DNA from: Gambelia wislizenii
Taxonomy: Eukaryota; Chordata; Lepidosauria; Squamata; Crotaphytidae
DNA: 64,000 nucleotides
Assembly (NCBI GenBank): GCA_030847615.1
Contig: JAUMIR010000001.1
Location: 88,275,501-88,339,500 of the forward strand
Direction: 5' to 3'
The position numbers and the translations under genes are program-made. The notes beneath the pieces were generated by a model, which was given only the letters and a program-made list of their open reading frames with translations, had not been told where the DNA came from and made no database searches. This document shows, one piece after another, positions 42,301 through 56,606 of this stretch (position 1 is its first letter; every line of letters starts with the position of its first letter).

Positions 42301-45300
42301 TTATATCACACCTTTCTTCCAGTATGGGACCGAAAGCCACATAAGTATGGATTAAAAGGAAGTATGATTAATATTCACATCATGACAGAAAAATAAAGGC
42401 ATATTGATATTTCTTTAAACACTCTGCACACACATAGGATCGCTAATACAAGTATGTGCATTAAAGCTCTCTGAAAGTGGACATATAGCACTGTCCTTTT
42501 AATTAGCTGCTCATAACGTAGCAAACATTTCATTTCAACAAAACCAGACAAAATTTTGTCCTTATGGATCCTTTCAACTCATTCTAGAAGACTCACATCC
42601 CCCTCCCAACTTATGAACAATAAAACCCTTCTGCACTTTGGTGATTATTAAAAGCCAGTTTTGTTATTGTTTTTTTACTACAACTGATTTGCTATCCACT
42701 ATATGCTACCAGCACCATGATATCCCATACAGATATGATAGCTTAGTAAAGAAATGTAGATAATAAGCACAGAGTCTTCCCTCCAAAGTACAACTGGCCC
42801 TCCACATTCGCATGTTTGACTTTTGTGGATTTGATTGTTCAAGGATTATTTGCCGTCTTCTCCACTGCTACCCTACACCATTTTTAATTGGGACTGCAAG
42901 CTTCAAGAGACTAAAACTATCTTTCTATTCCGTTGCCTTCCAATTCCCTATCATATATGTGACATGTCCCAGGTGACCATTAGCACAGTTATCCATTAAC
43001 AAGGACTTATACAGATTCTCATGTAATAATAATAGCAGCACTTACGTAGTGGTAACAACAGTTCTGATCTCTTCTGTGTGTATTCCATTTCTAGACTGTT
43101 GTACCGTTCTTGATACTCAGGCCGGTCCACAGACTTAAGTTGAGAAACATAACCATCCAGAAAGCAATCTAATAGTGCCACCAGCTGTTCTGTCACTGTG
43201 CTACGAAGCTTACTGTTAACCTGAGGATATACTTTCTTCAGAATGATTTCATGTTGTTGTACTATTGCTGTTCGCACACTGACAGATGCTTGAGAGGACC
43301 AGAAAAAGAAATATTTAAAGCCATTTGACATACAGAACATTAAGGGGAAAAAAACTATAAATGTAAATGTCTTCACTATTTCCAGAACAAAACAGGATTC
43401 CCAGTATAAGCTGAGCAACTATCAGTGTTTCCAGGAAAGAAAGGAAAATGTGGGCATTACAAAATGTAGGCAAGCCACAGCTTAAGAGCAAAAAGCAATT
43501 TCTAAAGCTCAGTGTCAAGTATCCACTCTCAATCTGGAAAATTTGGAGGACACCATAGTTTGAAACAAAAGTAGCAAAAGTTGTTCTTAAAAGAATACCT
43601 ACTTTTACTAGACATCAACTTTATGAAATACTGCCTTTTAAAATATCTTCAATACTATGGCTTCTACTAATTTTGAAGAATCACTTCATATTTTAGAAAA
43701 TTCTAAACTGAAGACATTTCCAAGATTTATGTAGCCTGGATATAGATCACCATTTATGACAACACATGTGCACATTACTCAAGACTATGAGGGAAACTTC
43801 GTTGTTGGCTGCAAAGCCACCTCTACAATACATATTTTGGTTGTATTTTATTTTCATGTTTGTGCTAATTGCAAGTTACTGCAGGCATGCTATAATACTC
43901 ATGGAACTGGTTCACAGAAACAAAGGTTGTAATTGCCAGAGAAGGCATTGCTGCATATTTAAAATGTTAACATCTTAATATATATTCCACCAAATTAGTG
44001 CTTATATTCTGGTACGTGAACAGCTACAATGGTTTCATGTCATAAACCAGAGGTAGCCAGTTGGTAGATGTGGATCTCTGGCTGATTTACAATACACTGC
44101 CAAAGATTTCCCTATATTAAACAAGAGCAGCAACACATGATACTGCTAAAAGTAAGGCTTGGAGGGACCATGAGTAAGTTTTATGTTGAAGAATTATGAT
44201 ACTTCTTTATTACTGATAAAAACAAATTCCTGGGCTAAGAATTCTTTAATTCAAAGTATTGCACCAGCTTCCAGTGGGCTTCAGTTGGGGATTCAAGGTT
44301 GTTGTTGTTTTTTTTAAGTACGTTGTCCCTCCGTATCCATGGATTTGGTATCCACGGATTTAAGTATTCACAGTTTTAAAATATTCTTAAAAAAATAATC
44401 AAAAAGCAAACCTTGATTTTGCCATCTTACATAAGGGACACCATTTTGCTATGTCATTGCATATAATGAGACTTGAGTATTCACGGATTTGGGTATTCAC
44501 GGGGGTCCTGGAACCAAACCCCGGCAGATACCAAGGACCCACTGTAGATCCTTTAAGCCTAAAGTCTGCACTCTCCTGTCATTAATCTGCCAAGAAGCCA
44601 GTATGCTAGCCCAGACATTTAGGACAAGAATATAATACCAAAACAAAACAAACGATGGACACTTAAATCTTAATGCACATAGAAGCCTCTCAGATATTTA
44701 TGAAACACAACACTATGGTTTGAAACCTACAGCAGGGGCAACAAATTCAAGAGCTAATTTAATATTGTTCTGTAAGTAGGATATAAATAATACAGAAATT
44801 GTGTTGTAAAGTAGCAGTAAAACAACTTACATAACATTTTTGCTATTCTCACCTGTCCATGGAACATACTCTGGTTCCATTTCCAGAGGCTCTCTTATTT
44901 TATATAAAGAAGCTTTAGATTGGCGATCTTGGATAGCAGCTTGTAGCATATCCTAGAGAACATTGACAAAGAAAATGCAGTACCTTACCAAAAGGAGATT
45001 TGTTTGTGGAGGAGCCTACCTATCAGCATTACCATTTTTAAAAAGTCACTCAGATGACAAGCGCTGCTAAGGCTGTAGGCCAAAAAGGGCAACTGAGAAA
45101 GAAGAGGAAAGTATCTATATGCTTAAAGGACAATTTTTTCAGATGGTAAATCTCACATGCTTAGATAAAGTGAGATAGAGATGAAGGAAACTGGAATAAT
45201 AGGCAGCTATTATGTAGAAAGTAGAAGAGAAATAACAAAGCTCAATTATTTAGTAAGGCAGGAAAAATTAAAAAAATGATGCAGAAGTGAGAGGAGTAAA

Positions 45301-47139
45301 CAATTGCAACTGAAAAAGAACTCTGAACTTCTGCCTGGTGAGAACTCTGCATAATTCATGCCTTGCGCATGGATTACTCCATTTGCCATCTAGACCAGTG
45401 GCATTCTTAACCTGTGGTCTGCAACCCCAGGGGGCTGTGATGTCCTCACAAGGGGTCCGTAATAACTTGGAGGCTGCTCAGCATGCCTCCTCCCCAAAGT
45501 GGAGTAGCTATGTGACAGGAGTCAAGGCAAAGGCTGGCTGGCTTGGCCTGAACATTGTCATTCAATCTGCTCCAGCCACAAACTTGCAGGAAGAAGCAGC
45601 AGAAAAGCCTTTCCTCCCCCCTCCAGTGCCTCTAGGGAAGGTTAAATGGATGGTGTAACTGTATTACAGTTGTCCCTTCACATTTGCTGGGGTTTGGTTC
45701 CAGGACCCCCCGTGAATACCCAAATCCGCGAATACTCGTCCCATTATACGCAACAGCATAGCAAAATGGTGTCCCTTATGTAAGATGGCAAAATCAAGGT
45801 TTGCTTTTTGATTATTTTTTAAAGAGTATTTTAAAGCTGTGAATACTTAAAACTGTGAATGCCAAATCTGTGAATGTGGAGGGACAACTGTATTATCAGG
45901 TATTATTATTATTATTATTATTATTATTTCTCTCTCTCTGGCTATTCTTCGCAAACGAAGATTTAGGAAGGACTCATCCTGCACTTTCTGCAAGCGCGCT
46001 GATGACTAAAAAAAGCTTCCGGGCCCAGTACAAGGTGTTGGTTATCATCTTTAAAGCCCTAAATGGCTTGGGTCCAAGCTATCTCAGGGACCGCCTTCTC
46101 CCTTATAATCCTCCCCGCACTCTCCAGTCCTCTGGGAGAAATTTGTTGCAGCCACAAAGATCTAGGCTGGCGACCACCTCCCAGAGGGCTTTCTCGGCTG
46201 TCGCCCCCAAATTGTGGAACGGCCTGCCAGATGAGATCCGCCTATTGACATCGTTAGACAGCTTTAAAAAGGCTGTCAAGACGGATCTCTTCAGGCAGGC
46301 TTTTCCGGAATAGCTAATCCCGGCCTCAGGAACCCCCTCTGGAGGTTGCTTCTGGAGCTCCTAACTGTTGCTGCTCGCTAGGAAGGGTTTTTAATAACAA
46401 TTGTATTATATGTTGATTTTAATTTGTATTGATTTAATAATGTTTTAAGGGGGGGAAGGGATTTTGAGTTGTTTTATATTATGTATTATTTTACTGTTGT
46501 AAGCCGCCCCGATTGATCGCAGAGGGGTGGGATATAAATAAATTATTATTATTATTATTATTATTATTATAAAAAGGCGAATCTGAGATAAACAAGTCTG
46601 GTTGCAGAAAGCACAGCAGAGGGTCTCCTTGGGTGATGTTTCTGGGTTGTGATTCTTTCTGCGTTGTCATTTCTTTTCAAGACTTGTTCGGTGTGAGTTC
46701 TCAAATAAGGCTGCAGCATTGTGGATAGTGCGTCTCCATGCCTCCCGATGTGAGGCCAGGGCGGACCATTGTTGGTGATCAATTTGGCCGAGCCTGAGAT
46801 GTTGTTTCAGGGAGTCCTTGTATCGTTTTTTTGGAGCGCCCCTCTTACGCTGACCCGTGGCGAGTTCACCGTAGAGTACTATTTTTGGGAGGCGATGGTC
46901 CTCCATCCTAGGAACGTGCCCTGCCCAGTGCAGCTGTGTTCTCAGTATCATGGCCTCAATGCTGGTGATCCCTGCTTGCTCAAGGACAGCAACATCAGTC
47001 ACATAGTCAGTCCAGTTTATATTTAGGATTGTGTGTATACAGCACTGATGAAAGTGTTCGATGAGTCATAGGTGGTGGTGATAGGTGACCCATATTTCAG
47101 ATCCATAAAGGAGAATAGACAGTACAATGGCTCTATACA

Positions 47140-47172
<33 letters not shown>

Positions 47173-50100
47173 GGTTTTAGATCTTGAGTTAAGTCTTGGG
47201 AATCCATGGCAAAAAAAAGATACTTCAAGGGGGTCCTTGGTAAAGAAAAGGTTAAAAGTCACTGATCTAAAGAATAACAGTGTACAGAAACAACTCAACA
47301 GATGGTGGGTGCTAGTGGGAATTTTATACGAGTATCAGAAACATGACTGGGTTTTTCACAAGTTGCTCTTAACTCTTTACAGCTCTTCCCTAGCAGGAAA
47401 TGTTGCTATCCTTTTAAGATACATGTTAAGTAATGATTATAAGAATTTATATTTTTAATTTTAAAGGTATTTTATATTTATGCAACTTGTATGACAATTT
47501 AAAGCCACTTTGTAAATCCCACTCCTTTGTTTTTTGTTTTGCTATGTGCAGTGAAAATAGGTTTATCTGTTGTTTGTTACCACTACTATAACTCCCTATG
47601 ACAAGATTATCTTTTTTTGCCCTCTTTGTTAAATGCAAGACATACCACTTTTCCATCTCTTATTAAATCCTGAACTAGGAAATTATTCAGTTTTTTAAAA
47701 TGTATTTTTATATGAAATAGTAACTACTATCAAAACATAGAAGCACTAGATTAAAGGGTAATCATTAAGGACAATGGCAATAAAGCAAAGGAAAATAAAA
47801 AGATAACAAAATGAATGAAGTTAAAAAAAATGTAGACCAAGTCAACAGTACAGTTGCTGGAATTTGGTTGTTAAACATTACCAAAAATCTCATGTTATGG
47901 TTAAAATGGTTCTCCCCACCCCAATATCTAAGATATGAAGAAAGTGGGCAAAGGAGAGATAGGTCTTTGTAAGTAAATGATATAAAATACCACCAAATTG
48001 CCTCATGTCTTTTTTGTGTGTATGTGTGCTCTCTTAAGTTGGGAAGTCTTTTTTTCTAGCACCACAAGAAGAAATTATCCAAAATTAAACACTTTTATAT
48101 TCCACTGATTTCAGGGGTGGGGATTTAAGCAAGTACTTAACTTAACTTTCCCACTGAAATCAAATGAGATTTAGAAGCACTTAACTTAGTGCAATCCATA
48201 GAACTTTTTTTAGATCGCTGGGTGAAATTCAAAGGTTTGTCAGATAATGGAACTGACATTTGTTGACAAAAATGGCTCCCCTTCTCCCCCACAGCCACAA
48301 GGATGCCCCCTCAAATTTTCTGCAGAAGATTGGATGACTCGCCAGAGTAGATGAGATCCCTTTTTGTGAGCTGAAGTGACCTCTCATAACAGTAGATAAA
48401 ACCCACTATATTGGCTTTCCCCCTCACATTAATATTAGAACAAAATTTAATACCTTTATGATGTTGTTTACATTGATAACTATTTCAGCCCATTCATCCG
48501 ACTGAGCGGATGTATCCTCCAAGATTTGTTTTTCCTTTTCCAGCAAGCATTCAAAAATAACATCTATTTGTGACACCTGAAAAATTAAAAACAAAAAATC
48601 AAATTGACAATTAAAATTCTATATAAGGTATAAAGCAATAATTAAGTTCAGATTTTATGTAATCAAGTACTTAAATGTTTCACTTAACTGATTAAATATT
48701 CTGTAATGAGATATTTTAGCCTTTTAGCATTAATTATTAAAATCAAGCCATAAACATGTGAGATTTTAGGCAGGTACTTCTTTAGAAGAAAAGTATTCCA
48801 TGATTTACCTTCTGTGGAACTTTTTGTTCATGCTCTAAGATGCTTGGTATGGATGTAACAGAAAAAAATCCAATAAATTACAAGCATTTGTTCCTTGGAG
48901 CTAAGCCTTACACACATAGAAAATGTAAGACGTTTTAGCTTGCAAAGGATTCATCTTACCTCTCTGAAGAAAACATCTGCAGGAGTTAGACTTGATGGAA
49001 TGTCACTTTCCCTTTTTTCCAAAGCAAGCTGTATTGCTGCATTCACTACCTCTGGCAATCTGTAGTGATGGTTTTTGAGAGCAATGGCTGCAGCTAACTT
49101 TTCTGCATGTTCACTGAGCAATAATCGAGTTGCCATAGGTGCGCTTCTTACTTGAACAATGTTCAGACGTCCAAACAGACCCACCTTGGATAGAGATAAC
49201 TAAATTAAAAGATCTTGTGCTACAATGCATCATATGAATGCTTCTGCTTGAAAATTTTGGGAGCCTACCTGGCGAAGGAATTCAATGAAGAGAGAATGTG
49301 CTTGTGACTTATTGTCCAACTGGCGAAGAAGAATGATGGATGAGCTGGTGAAACTTGCTGCTTCTGTACAAAAATGTAATAGGGTATATAAATTAGTATA
49401 AATTAGTTCAACTGTAGATTATTTTTAAAGAAGCCATACATGCCTTTTTAAAAGAATCATAGGATCATAGAATTATAGCATTGGAAGAGACCACGAGGGC
49501 CATCCAGTCCAGACCTCTGCCAGGCAGGAGTACCCAATCAAAGCACTCCCAACAGATGGTCATCCAGCCTCTGTTTAAAAACCTCCAAAGAAGGAGACTT
49601 CACCACACTTTGAAGCAGTGCATTCCACTGTCAAACAGTTCTTACCATCAGGAAGTTCTTCCTAATGTTTCAGAGGAATCTCTTTCCTGTAGTTTGAGTC
49701 CATTGCTCCATGTCCTAGTCTCTGGAGCAGCAGCAAACAAGCTTGCTCCATCCTAAGTATGACATCTCTTCAAATATTTAAGCATAGCTTTCGTATCACC
49801 TCTTAACCTTCTCTTCTCCAGGCTAAACATACCCAGCTCCCTGTCAGGATAATATCCCTTTAAGTGCAGATAGAAAATGTTGGAGCAACAGACCACTCTG
49901 ATAACACAGCTGAAATGTGCGTGTGCACAACTGTGGCTAGGCAGAAGGTGACCAACTAGACACTCCTATAAAGATACACTCTGTGTGAGTTAGTGTTGAG
50001 GAGTGTTGGATACCTGGAGAATTGCTGTGGATTAGTTATTGAGGTTTGCTGTGTATATATATCTTCTGTGTTTGTTTTATACTGGAACTGAAGATAAAGC

Positions 50101-53100
50101 CTCCAGATATCTTTTGGAAGAACCTTGCTGCTTGTAAGTCTTCTTATTGTGGGTGAAAGTGGATCAGAGCAGTGATAAAGCCTGCTAACTGAAACCTTTG
50201 TTTTTCAAGCCCTATTCTGCTGCGTAGTTTATCTGCTGTTTGGCTACTCCTGGGTCTAGTTTTTCCCCAGGCTGTGCCAATCATTTCTCAGTGACCCTAT
50301 ACTGAGTGGACAATCCTGAAGCCGCTTCTCATAAGCACTGCTTCCAGACCAGATGCCTTTCTAAAAAATATGGGTCAAGATACTGCATCAGAAACGGAGC
50401 TATGATGTTGTGGTTACACTCTATCTCCTGTTCAACTCCACTCTCTCTCTCTGGCTTTTCTTCGCAAACGAAGATTCAGGAAGGACTCATCCCGCGCCTT
50501 CTGCAAGCGCGCTGATGACTAAAAAGGCCAATCCGAGATAAACAAGTCCGGTTGCAAAAAGCGCAGCAGAAGGACTCCTTGGGTGATGTTTTTGGGTTGT
50601 GATTCTTTCTGCGTTGTCGTTTCTCTTCAAGACTTGTTCGTCGTGAGTTCTCAAATAAGGCTGCAGCATTGTGGATATTGCGTCTCCATGCCTCCCGATG
50701 TGAGGCCAGGGCGGACCACTGTTGGTGATCAATTTGGCCAAGCCTGAGATGTTGTTTCAGGGAGTCTTTGTATCGCTTTTTTGGAGCGCCCCTCTTACGC
50801 TGACCCGTGGCGAGTTCACCGTAGAGTAGTATTTTTGGGAGGCGATGGTCCTCCATCCTAGAAACGTGACCTGCCCAGCGCAGCTGTGTTCTCAATATCA
50901 TGGCCTCAATGCTGGTGATCCCTGCTTGTTCAAGGACAGCAACATTAAATTCAGGCATCAATACTGTGCAATGATGAGTTTTGACAGGACCCATAGGGGT
51001 TCCTGCTTCTGCTCGTTGCACTTCCACTCACTGGCAGGAGGGAGATGGATGCATCATCTTTCCGCACCCTGCTTACCTGTGCCACAGAACTCTATCCCTC
51101 ATACAGCTGTCTGGGTTTTAAGATGGGCTTGGGGGTATTTGCAGTCATAGCAATGGTGTCACGATCATATATGTGAATACCAAACAGTTATGAGGTCGTA
51201 ATCTGAGTTTATGACCTCATAACTGCCTAACAGGACTCCAGCTGTAGGTTTAAACTAAATTAAATATTGAATACTATGTCAATTCTATTTGATTTCATGA
51301 TAAACCTTCACTTTCACTAGACACCTAAATAAGCATAAAACAAAAATATGAAAATTCAAACAGTGTCTTCAATCTGAAGTGGAACGATCACAGGAAATGC
51401 TGAACTCATGTTTCTAAATATCTTTCAACCTTAAGGTATAGAGATGACAGGACAGATATAACAATTGTTCCTGAAGGAGATTCCCTTGCCATGTCATCAT
51501 TCCCATCTACAACACAGAGATCACAGCGTAGCCATTTTCAGTGAAAATATTCATTTTACATGCAACAATCCTTACCATCAGGTACTGATTCAGCCCACCG
51601 TGGGTCAGATGTAGGATAATCATCCACCAGTTCTTCACTGAGTTGAGTCACAGCACAATCTAGATCAGCACCGGGACCTAAATCTACATGTTGGGGAAAC
51701 AGCTCAGCAACTATGGCTTGCGCATTCTTCACATCATTCCTCAAATAAAAGAAAAGGCATGATTAAGTCAACCCTTCAAAGGGAACGACTGAGATCCTAC
51801 ATGTGTAACAGTCTACCAGTCTACTTTCACCTCTTTCCCCTTCCACTCCATTACAAGTGACCTCCTAAATGTCAGAGCATGCTCCCATCACAAATTAGTA
51901 GCTGGAGATGGTGCCTCAGAAAAGAGAGCCAGGAAAAGAGAGATGTCACCCTTCCAGACTGCCCGTAAGTACACATATGCTGGAGATCCAGGATGACGGT
52001 ATGTTCTCTATTCGCTGGCTACAGAACCAAAGTTGAACACTGCCCAGGTGACCCGTCCCTTCACCACTAATTGACTGTAGGGGCACACTCCGACACTGAA
52101 TATGTTGTTTGTACTTGGGTGAGGGGTGTCATTAACAAGCCACCCTAATTATTATAGCATGAAATTCTCTGTGCTAGAAGTCTCACTACTAAAGAACCCC
52201 AAACACATTCTGCAGATAAAAACCACCCCTATCAAACTTATCATCTTTGCCATGAATCACTAAATAAGAACCTTATGACGGTTGTATGTAGTTTGTAGAA
52301 TGTAAAGCAGGATAGAAAAGCATATTTAAAAGACATCACTCATATGTTAGTAACAGTAAATTGTATGTATTCTGTATACTCCAGTAAGATCCCATCTGAT
52401 CTTGGAAATTAAGTAGGGCCAGGATCGGTTAATACCTGGGTGGGGGACTGCTAAGGAATACATGGTGCTCTAGGCTATATTTCAGAAGAAGGCAACAGCT
52501 AACCACTTCTGAGTATTCCTTAAGAAAACCCTTTGAAGTGCATGGGACTGCTGTTAAGTCAAGCGGTTACTTGAAGGTGCATACTTACATACATAAAACA
52601 GACTACTTCCACAAGAACACCCATGTCTACCATAGGGCAATTTCTCTAACATATTATCCAACAAATAGAAAACACACCAAATGTGATCCTAAAATGCTGA
52701 CACTATACAAACATACTTTTTCCTAGAATGAAAGCCATGCAACGTTACATTTATTTTGTACCTGCAATACTGTAAGAAAGCAGATTTTAGCATTCTTGTC
52801 TTATCCTCTTGTGCTACGATATCCATTCTAGAAGCATTATCAAATGCAATACTCTAAAACAAAAAAAGAAAAAGGAAAATTAAGGGAGAACACCCTTTCC
52901 CCAAAAACCAACTCGTTGGGACAAAAGATACTAATTTTGAAGGAAGAAAAGTCTACTGCTGAAATTTTACATACTTAATCAAGGTGAACAGAAGTAGGAC
53001 AATACTTCAGTGTTATCTGATGAAGTATGCTGACATACTCGCTTGTTTTTAGGACACCAACAGAGCCATTTTTATTGCAACAGACAAACACAGCTACACC

Positions 53101-56100
53101 TTCTTAAATACAGTTGTCCCTCCATATCCACGGATTTGGTATCCACGGATTTAAGTATTCACGGCTTGAAAATATTCTTTAAAAAATAATAATCCCAAAA
53201 GCAAACCTTGATTTTGCCATCTTATATAAGAGACACCATTTTGCTATGCCATTGCATATAATTTTTTTTTTATAAAATGACCAGCTTGGTAGATGAAGGG
53301 AACGCTGTGGATATCGTATACCTTGATTTCAGTAAGGCCTCTGACAAGGTTCCCCATGACATTCTTGCAAACAAGCTTGTAAAATGTGGGCTAGACAAGT
53401 TAACTGTTCAATGGATTTGTAATTGGTTGACCAGCCGAACCCAAAGGGTGCTCAGCAGTGGCTCCTCTTCGTCTTGGAAAGATGTGACCAGTGGGGTGCC
53501 ACAAGGTTCGGTCTTGGGCCCAGTGCTATTCAACATATTTATCAATGACTTGGATGAGGAAATTAAGGGCATACTTATCAAATTTGCAGATGACACGAAA
53601 TTGGGAGGAGTAGCTAATACCCTAGAGGACAGGATCAAATTCAAAATGACCTGGATAGGCTGGAGAGCTGGGCCAAAGCTAACAAAATGAAATTCAATAC
53701 GGAGAAGTGTAAGGTACTGCACTTAGGGCGAAAAAATGAAATGCATCGATATAGGATGGGAGAGACCTGGCTGAATGAGACTACATGCGAAAGGGATCTA
53801 GGAGTCCTAGTAGACCGCAAGTTGAACATGAGTCAACAGTGTGATGCAGCAGCTAAAAAGGCCAATGCAATTTTGGGCTGCATCAACAGAACTATTGTGT
53901 CCAGATCAAGGGAAGTAATAGTGCCACTCTATTCTGCTTTGGTCAGACCTCACCTAGAATACTGTGTCCAGTTCTGGGCACAATTCAAAAAGGATATGGA
54001 CAAATTGGAGCGTGTCCAGAGGAGGGCAACTAAAATGGTGAAAGGTCTGGAAACCATGCCTTATGAGGAGAGACTTAGAGAGCTGGGTATGTTTAGCCTG
54101 GAAAAAAGACGGTTAAGAGGTGATATGATAGCCCTGTTTAAGTATTTGAAGGGGTGTCACATTGAGGATGGAGCAAGCTTGTTTTCTGCTGCTCCAGAGA
54201 TTGGAACACGGAGCAATGGATGCAAGCTCCAGGAACAGAGATTCCACCTCAACGTTAGGAGGAACTTTTTGACAGTAAGAGCTGTTCGGCAGTGGAACAC
54301 ACTCCCTTGGAGCGTGGTGGCGTCTCATTCCTTGGAGGTCTTTAAACAGAGGCTGGATGGCCATCTGTCGGGGATGCTTTGATCGTGATTTCCTGTGTGG
54401 CAGGGGGTTGGACTGGCTGGCCCTCATGGTCTCTTCCAACTCTGCAATTCTATGATTTTATGATTCTAATGGGACTTGAGTATTCATGGATTTTGGTATC
54501 CAAGGGGTGGGTGGAGGGCTCCTGGAACCAAACCCCAGCAAATATGAAGGGACAACTGTACTTCAGACATATAACTGTTTTATTTAGTCATCATTACCTC
54601 ATCATTTGGCTCAGCTACAGAGGAGGCTAAAGAGTCTTCAATATCTTCAGGAAGCACAGAAATTGTTTCCCTGGAATATATGGCTACAAGTCCACTTTTT
54701 CTAGCAAAAAAAATGGGAAGCCCAGCACAGGAACCTGCTCCTAAAATTCCATCACCTGAAAAAAGATAAATGAAAAGCTAACATCACCATCATTCACCAG
54801 TACCATAGTGTGCACACATGGTCACGATATACTGAACAAGATAATAAGCAACATTAGAAAAAGAGTGTAAGATACAGATGAAAAGAATATTTGTCTTTAT
54901 TTGTTTCCCAATTGGGAATACTGTGCAGAAATATAGGTGGTTTTTAAAATGAGAACTGTGGAATTCTGTGCAAAAAACAATGTTTCTAGACAGGCTTATA
55001 TGTTCTTTATGCAAGTTTGCTGTTTTCTTACGCAAAAAACTCTGTGATCATGCACAACAAAAATCTTAAAAACAAAAAACTAGCACAAAAAATAGCTACA
55101 GAGTTTTATTTACAAGATTACTATTCCCTACACAAGATTTTTTTGTTGTGTTAAACTGCTGGGGTTTATTGCATAGAGAAACAGTAAACTTGCTTAAAAT
55201 ATATATACGGTATATATGGCTGTCTGGAAACAGGTGTTTTTTGTAACAACTCCAACAATTCTCATTCCAAAAAAAAAAAAACACCTGTTATTTCCACAGA
55301 GAATAATTTCCTGAAAAATTTTGGGATGTCTGACTATTGAACAAGAACTGTTTAGAAGTATTTGTTTTCTCCGCAGCGGGGAGAAAATATGGAAGTTATT
55401 CATCCTCATTTGTGAGGATGAAATACAAGTTGCCCCCCACCCCAATATCTGCAGAGGATATATTTATATTTATATTTATATTTGTAAGTGAAGCTGAGGA
55501 TAATAGCAAGCCCTATTAAAATTCCAGTATATGCATACCATAGAGTTGCGTTAGAGGACCTAGCAATTGCTAGAGGATACCTATCTAGGCTTTTTCCAAT
55601 GCAACTCTATGGTATTTGTCCCTATTTTTTCAGCCTTAGATAACTGAAACTGCAGATATTGGTTCCACAGATATGGGGGTGGGTGGGTGGGTAACCTGTT
55701 GTTGAATATTAACATACTTACTGTAAAAACTTATTTTCAGACGCATCGAGTGAAAGTGATGCCAGCTGAAGCTTATATAAAAAAAGTCCCTATACACAAT
55801 TGTGTCCCTGAAACACAATTGGGATTGTTCTTATACTTCATTATCAGTCACTTCATTGCTAAGTCATTTAGCCAATGGAAAGAGGGATTAGAATAACTGT
55901 TAGAGCAATTATAAATTTTTCATGAAAGCATATTTTAACATTTAATGAACCATATTTCTGGAGAGGTCTGAAAACACCTCCACTGGCCTACTGAACATCT
56001 ATAAGGTAAGCAGCTCAGGTTCACTGGAGTTCTTACCTTGAGAACTAAAAATAATTTTCTCCTGGGGCAAAGAAGTTCTTCCTGTTCCAGTTGAACAAGC

Positions 56101-56573
56101 AAATACCTCATTTTCTGTGTAAAGACAAGCAGCTGGGCTGGAGAAATCTGGGACTACTAAATGACACATCAGTTCTTCATGCTGGAAAATGGTCCATTAA
56201 AAGTTATAATGAGCAACACAGACAATGGTAACATCTGAAAATAAGATCCTGCCCACACTGATATTTTTTTTTTACTTTTTTTAATTGTTTAAATTCAAGA
56301 TTCCCTGTTTTTAATGGCCTTAGGAACCATTTTCTTTGACACACTAGGAACCAAGCAACTACTACTAATTTCTTGCACTTTTGCAAATCCCTCTTTTTTT
56401 GGCAAAAAGATCTGCAATTCAGAGGCAACTTTGAACATAAAGTAACTGCACAGTTGTTGTTTTTAAAGCAATATTATGAGAAGGCAGGCAACAACAGAGG
56501 AAAAGAAAGGTTATGATGACAGTTTATCAAATTACTATTCCCACCTCAAAATAGAATTCTACAATATTTTTTC

Positions 56574-56606
<33 letters not shown>

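Larger units (their letters stand above)
45396..47264. mobile_element. hAT-like element carrying nested insertions
   Basis: Left end CAGTGGCATTCTTAACCTGT and right end GGTTAAAAGTCACTG are inverted. The flanks ATCTAGAC (45388-45395) and ATCTAAAG (47265-47272) look like an aged 8-bp target duplication (6 of 8 identical at best). Inside are a Tigger-like MITE, a LINE fragment and an L2 end, so the hAT copy is the oldest layer of the nest. Confidence 0.6.

Noticed and set aside
49847..50280. Endogenous retrovirus
   Set aside because: Only a TATA-like and a poly(A)-like string are present; no gag, pol or env coding sequence, partner LTR or primer-binding site is visible.
52382..52595. 5S rRNA gene
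   Set aside because: Only the head is 5S-like, with many changes, and it is joined to a SINE body; the same applies to 62784 and 25372.
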